A stretch of DNA of 9,757 nucleotides. Source: Helicobacteraceae bacterium. Lineage in GTDB: Bacteria; Campylobacterota; Campylobacteria; Campylobacterales; Sulfurimonadaceae. Below are positions 6,575 to 9,757 of this stretch, one piece after another. Location: NCBI GenBank assembly GCA_030613795.1, contig JAUWLG010000029.1:1-9757 (forward strand), written 5' to 3'. Position 1 is the first letter of the stretch. Each line of letters opens with the position of its first letter. The translations under genes were made by a program, and so were the position numbers. Under the pieces are notes generated by a model. It was not told the origin of the DNA and made no database searches. It saw only the letters and a list, made by a program, of their open reading frames with translations.

Positions 6575-7480
6575 GTGAAAAAGATGATGAAGAGTACTCA
6601 AGAAAAAGATCAAAAAACTCTCGAACAGACCATTAGTGAGCTTACAGCAATCCAGAAACTGATGAACAAGTATGTACCCCTCTCTAGAACTGACCTAAAC
6701 GGTGATATCACCTATATTAATGATGCAATGTGCAATATTTCAGGATACAGTACAGATGAACTGCTTGGAAAAAACCATAGGGTCTTACGCCACCCGGCAG
6801 AACCAAAAGAGACATTTGAAGAACTATGGAGATGTATTACCCGAGGTGAGACCTGGGAAGGGGAGTTAAGAAGCCGCCGTAAAGACGGTTCGACTTTCTG
6901 GGTAAAGGTACATATCCATCCACTCCACGATCAGAACAACGACATTATCGGCTACCAGTCACTCCGAGAAGATATCACCTATAGAAAAGAGTTGGAGTTT
7001 ATAGCGGCTAATGACAAGTTGACCGGTGTTTATAACCGAAGAAAGTTTGACGAGTTGCTTCAGCTTGAGCTCGATAGGGCCAAACGATATGATGAGACTT
7101 TTTCGCTTATACTGTGTGATGTGGACTGCTTCAAAAAAGTAAATGACACCTATGGTCATCTTGTCGGTGACCAGGTACTTATCAAGATCACAGATAGTAT
7201 AAAACAGTCGATCCGGCTAAGTGATGTTCTGGCACGATGGGGTGGAGAGGAGTTCGCTATTTTGCTGCCGCATACTTTACAAAAAGATGCCGAGACCGTT
7301 GCTGAAAAAATTCGCAATGGTATTGAAAACACTCTATTTGAGTCTATCGGAAAAATGACGATCAGCTGCGGTGTTTCACAGGTTCAGAGCAGTGATGACC
7401 GCTCAACACTTTTCCAGCGGGCAGATGATGCACTATATCAGGCAAAAGAGCAAGGGCGCAACTGTATAGTTTGTCACTGA
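6575..7480 (+). CDS. PAS-GGDEF diguanylate cyclase
   Basis: This is a 301-residue cytosolic enzyme predicted to make cyclic di-GMP from two GTP. A short N-terminal helix precedes an Aer-type PAS domain (about 28-135), with DITYINDAMCNISGY and VLRHPAEPKETFEELW. The usual Asp of the RHPD motif is Ala here. The GGDEF domain (about 136-300) has the metal-binding Asp182 region (CDVDCFKKVND), an intact active-site GGEEF (223-227) and the inhibitory-site motif RLSD (214-217) five residues before it. It should therefore be active and product-inhibited. The longest frame begins with GTG at 6575; ATG codons at 6584 and 6587 are alternatives, and none has a strong ribosome binding site. It lies 20 bases after the GAF hybrid kinase, with a hairpin in the gap, and probably shares its transcript. 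Its 3' end meets the convergent phosphodiesterase gene after 8 bases. Confidence 0.92.
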   Translation: MKKMMKSTQEKDQKTLEQTISELTAIQKLMNKYVPLSRTDLNGDITYINDAMCNISGYSTDELLGKNHRVLRHPAEPKETFEELWRCITRGETWEGELRSRRKDGSTFWVKVHIHPLHDQNNDIIGYQSLREDITYRKELEFIAANDKLTGVYNRRKFDELLQLELDRAKRYDETFSLILCDVDCFKKVNDTYGHLVGDQVLIKITDSIKQSIRLSDVLARWGGEEFAILLPHTLQKDAETVAEKIRNGIENTLFESIGKMTISCGVSQVQSSDDRSTLFQRADDALYQAKEQGRNCIVCH

Positions 7481-7488
7481 GGACAATA

Positions 7489-9168
7489 TTATGCTCTCAA
7501 CAAAGTCCATACACAAGCTGTATTCTCATTATTGTCTTTTAGTTTTTCCAGAAGATTGTTAGACTCTTTTGGTTTACAATAGAAATATCCCTGTACTGTT
7601 ATGAAGTTGAATTTTTTGATAATAGCATCTTCTAAAGCTGTTTCAACGCCTTCGGCGATCACATCTATATCTAGAGCATGCGACATATTGACAATCGCTT
7701 GAAAGAGCCCTCTCTTCTTTAGGTCTCTATCAATGCCACTGACAAAAGATCTGTCTATTTTCAAGATATCAATCGGAAGATTCGCAAGATATTGTAATGA
7801 AGTATAACCGGTACCATAGTCATCTACCTCAATACCGATACCCATCTCTCTGATCTGCTCAAGCAGTTGGACCAGGTTGTCTATATTTTGCGTCAGTGTC
7901 TCTTCGGTGATCTCAAAGTTCAGTTTTTTCCCGACTAGATCATAGTTGTGACGTAAGAACTGCACTGTCTCAATAAAATCACTTGCCATAAGCACTGCAG
8001 GCGAAATATTCACAGAAAGAGAGAAGTCCTTAATGTTGGCTTCTTCGAGTTTAGCAAACATCTTCGATGCCTCAATGATTGCTTTTATAGTCAGTGGTCC
8101 GATCATCCCGCTCTGTTCTGCAAGAGGGATAAAGAGCCCGGGTGACACTTCGCCATATTTTGGATGTCTCCATCTGGCAAGAAGTTCAGCACCGCTAAAA
8201 CGTTCTCTCTCATGATCGTATTGTCCCTGATAGACAAAATAGATCTCTCCATTTTCAATGGCAGCCGGCAGGTCTTCCATAAGATGCATACTCTTCTGTA
8301 GAGAGGATTGTGCTTTATACTGTGTAAAGGCTATATGGTTTTTACCATCCTTTTGCACTCGGCGCATGGTGTTCTCAGCTGTTTTGAGCAGTCTATAGGC
8401 ATCACGTTCATCAGCCGAAGAGAGGCTTATACCAATAGATGCACTGATATAAAACATATTAGGATCAACAAAAAACGGCTCGTAGAGCATGGAGATGATC
8501 CGCTTGGCAAATATCTCTGTACTCTCTTCAGACTCAAAATTCTGTGAAACGATAGCAAACTGTTCGTTCCCCACTCTTGCCAAAACATCATCCGCACCCA
8601 AAAGAGACTTTAACTTCTCGCTAAGCTGTACTATCAACTGATCATCTATATCAAAACCAAAAGTCTCATTAAAACGTGCGAGATCATCAAACTCAATAAA
8701 CAGTAAAGAAGTAAACCCTCTCTCTTGTTTAGCAGAGGAGAGTCTTTTTTCAAGTACGTCAAGAAGATAGGTCCGGTTGGGAAGTTTTGTAAGCGAATCG
8801 ATTTGCGTTGTATGCAAAAGTCTCTTATCGGTATGATTTAAGAATAAGGTATAGAACTCTATCTCATTTAAACTGTTTCTGACAGCATAGGCCGTAACTT
8901 GTAGTGAGGTCTTTTCACTGTTGTTATAATAGTGTTCAATGGTACCTTGCCACATACCAGACCTTTGCAGTTCGAAAAGGGCTTCTTGCGTAAAAAAGTG
9001 TTTATCGCTTGTACAAAGTGTATTAAGCGGTTTTAGCAGAAGCTCATTTGTCTCACCAATGTCTGTTTTAAAGCTGTCAGAAATGCTTATGATCGTCATC
9101 TGATCATCAGTAACGATCATACTTCCCATGTTTGAGTCATGTGTAAAGCAAAGGGCATCTGACTGCAT
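7489..9168 (-). CDS. PAS-GGDEF(degenerate)-EAL cyclic di-GMP phosphodiesterase
   Basis: About 559 residues, cytosolic. A divergent PAS domain (about 10-115, numbering from the TTG at 9171) is followed by a GGDEF-fold domain (about 120-280). Its signature is GNEQF (201-205) and its inhibitory-site Arg is lost, so it should not make c-di-GMP; it may bind GTP as a regulator. The EAL domain (about 295-540) reads GAELLARW with metal-binding Glu329. It also keeps Asn388 (SVNISP), Glu420, the DDYGTG pair Asp450/Asp451, Lys471 (KIDRSF), Glu507 (AEGVE) and Gln527 (QGYFYCKP). The residues for hydrolysis to pGpG are therefore present. The frame can open at TTG 9171, but the adjacent ATG at 9168 is the likelier start; the ribosome binding site is weak either way. 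It lies 23 bases after the response regulator gene, in the same operon, and would oppose the cyclase encoded convergently. Confidence 0.92.
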   Translation of the reverse strand: MQSDALCFTHDSNMGSMIVTDDQMTIISISDSFKTDIGETNELLLKPLNTLCTSDKHFFTQEALFELQRSGMWQGTIEHYYNNSEKTSLQVTAYAVRNSLNEIEFYTLFLNHTDKRLLHTTQIDSLTKLPNRTYLLDVLEKRLSSAKQERGFTSLLFIEFDDLARFNETFGFDIDDQLIVQLSEKLKSLLGADDVLARVGNEQFAIVSQNFESEESTEIFAKRIISMLYEPFFVDPNMFYISASIGISLSSADERDAYRLLKTAENTMRRVQKDGKNHIAFTQYKAQSSLQKSMHLMEDLPAAIENGEIYFVYQGQYDHERERFSGAELLARWRHPKYGEVSPGLFIPLAEQSGMIGPLTIKAIIEASKMFAKLEEANIKDFSLSVNISPAVLMASDFIETVQFLRHNYDLVGKKLNFEITEETLTQNIDNLVQLLEQIREMGIGIEVDDYGTGYTSLQYLANLPIDILKIDRSFVSGIDRDLKKRGLFQAIVNMSHALDIDVIAEGVETALEDAIIKKFNFITVQGYFYCKPKESNNLLEKLKDNNENTACVWTLLRA

Positions 9169-9191
9169 CAATTTATCTTTATAACAGAGTA

Positions 9192-9563
9192 CTAGACATG
9201 GAGAAGCTGCCGTACATTCTGCTTATATGATGTCGGTAAAATAGGTTTTTTAAAAAAAGCATCAAAGTAGTCACTGTGCTCTTCATATTTGTGTGGATAA
9301 ATTGTCAGTGCTGCAATGCGGGTATCCTTATTTTTCTGCTGTGCGGCTTTTGCAATATCGATCCCTGAGCCATCAGGAAGGTTCATGTCCACAACCATAG
9401 CGTCATAATTATTTTCAGCTATCTTCTTTAGTGCTTTTTCAACACTGTTTACTGAATCTACATTTATCTTTATGGAAAGTTCTTTCGCAAGTGAGTTAAT
9501 GACTTTCTCTTCAAACTCAACAATAAAATCAATATCATCAACAAGCAGGATTCTTTTACTCAT
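9192..9563 (-). CDS. Single-domain response regulator (CheY-like receiver)
   Basis: This 123-residue protein consists of a receiver domain only. It has the acidic pair Asp9/Asp10 (LLVDD), phospho-acceptor Asp59 (VVDMNLPDGSG), Thr87 (AALT) and Lys106 (FKKP), so it should be phosphorylated normally. It carries no DNA-binding or enzymatic output domain. It must act by binding a partner or as an intermediate in a relay, and it could be the final acceptor for the HPt at 151-453 or a regulator of the phosphodiesterase encoded 23 bases downstream (both inferred). The ATG at 9563 is preceded by an AAGGGTGG ribosome binding site. It is the first gene of its operon, 28 bases after a consensus TATAAT that sits near the diverged operator copy. 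It differs from flagellar CheY in lacking an evident flagellar context here. Confidence 0.92.
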   Translation of the reverse strand: MSKRILLVDDIDFIVEFEEKVINSLAKELSIKINVDSVNSVEKALKKIAENNYDAMVVDMNLPDGSGIDIAKAAQQKNKDTRIAALTIYPHKYEEHSDYFDAFFKKPILPTSYKQNVRQLLHV

Positions 9564-9590
9564 AAGACCACCCTTTTTAAAAATTTATAT

Positions 9591-9596
9591 ATTATA
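9591..9596 (-). promoter_or_regulatory. -10 element for the response regulator-phosphodiesterase operon
   Basis: On the minus strand this is a consensus TATAAT. It begins exactly 21 bases from the edge of the diverged palindrome at 9618-9635, the same spacing as at 4449. The -35 position (9619-9614, CATATA) is poor. Confidence 0.6.
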
Positions 9597-9617
9597 ACTC
9601 GTCAAAAAAATAATATA

Positions 9618-9635
9618 TGTAGGCCGTTTCGTACA
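9618..9635. promoter_or_regulatory. Diverged operator, copy 3 (TGTAGGC-N4-TCGTACA)
   Basis: TGTAGGC, CGTT, TCGTACA matches the perfect copies at 12 of 14 half-site positions, with the same 4-base spacer. Its spacing to a TATAAT is identical to that of copy 2, which supports it despite the mismatches. Confidence 0.55.
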
Positions 9636-9757
9636 AAATTGCTATTTATGGAGATTATCTTGATTTACTGCTAGGGGTAGAAAAAAGGTGAGAATTAATA
9701 AAAGCGGGGACAGGAATCTTTACATTCCCGTAGATAAAGTTACTAGAAGGTAGCGAC
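9636..9757. other. Gene-free end of window with a small repeat-like hairpin
   Basis: I see no reading frame here. At 9705-9730 the sequence contains GGGGACAGG followed by a hairpin GGAAT-CTTTAC-ATTCC and CCG. The GGGGACAGG string resembles ends of REP-like elements associated with IS200-like (RAYT) transposases in other bacteria. Only one copy is visible, so this is weak. Confidence 0.25.

Noticed and set aside
9192..9563. The single-domain regulator as the protein that binds the shared palindrome
   Set aside because: It ends right after the receiver domain and has no helix-turn-helix. The operator-binding regulator must be encoded elsewhere.
1..9757. tRNA, rRNA, CRISPR array, riboswitch or complete insertion sequence
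   Set aside because: I looked at the intergenic stretches on both strands and saw no cloverleaf, repeated spacer array, conserved aptamer or transposase frame. The gaps are short apart from the promoter regions described.

Overview
The window looks like a chromosomal signalling locus from a free-living Campylobacterota (epsilonproteobacterium), probably of the Sulfurimonas/Sulfuricurvum type. This placement is an inference. It rests on moderately AT-rich DNA, short tightly packed operons, and several Aer/CetB-type PAS domains with an 'RHPD...W' signature. Every one of the nine genes I can support belongs to signal transduction. I see no metabolic gene, transporter, RNA gene, CRISPR array or intact mobile element.

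Layout. (1) 1-150 is a promoter region with a perfect palindromic operator. It is followed on the + strand by a stand-alone HPt phosphotransfer protein (151-453) and a soluble PAS-PAS hybrid histidine kinase (534-2750). (2) A minus-strand operon converges on that pair. Read from its promoter it holds a CetB-like single-PAS protein (4350-3832), a roadblock/LC7-like protein (3806-3417) and a SixA-type phosphohistidine phosphatase (3382-2849). The phosphatase appears to use an ATT start codon. (3) The divergent promoter region 4351-4490 carries a second perfect copy of the same palindrome. From it, reading +, come a GAF hybrid histidine kinase with a degenerate plus a true receiver domain (4491-6554) and a PAS-GGDEF diguanylate cyclase (6575-7480). 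(4) A minus-strand operon converges on the cyclase: a single-domain response regulator (9563-9192) followed by a PAS/degenerate-GGDEF/EAL phosphodiesterase (9168-7489). Its promoter (around 9591-9635) carries a diverged third copy of the palindrome. The last 120 bases hold no gene, only a weak repeat-like hairpin.

How it may work together (inference). Two cytosolic hybrid kinases lacking their own HPt, one free HPt protein, one free receiver and a phosphohistidine phosphatase are the parts of a multistep His-Asp-His-Asp phosphorelay with an off switch. A cyclase and a phosphodiesterase give a c-di-GMP output. Three Aer-type PAS domains suggest redox or energy sensing. All four likely promoters have a TATAAT-like -10 element 21-23 bases from an 18-bp palindrome, TGTAGGA-N4-TCCTACA, with poor -35 elements. 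This points to one shared activator, not encoded here, switching on the whole locus. The shared operator and the ATT start of the phosphatase are the two observations most worth checking.
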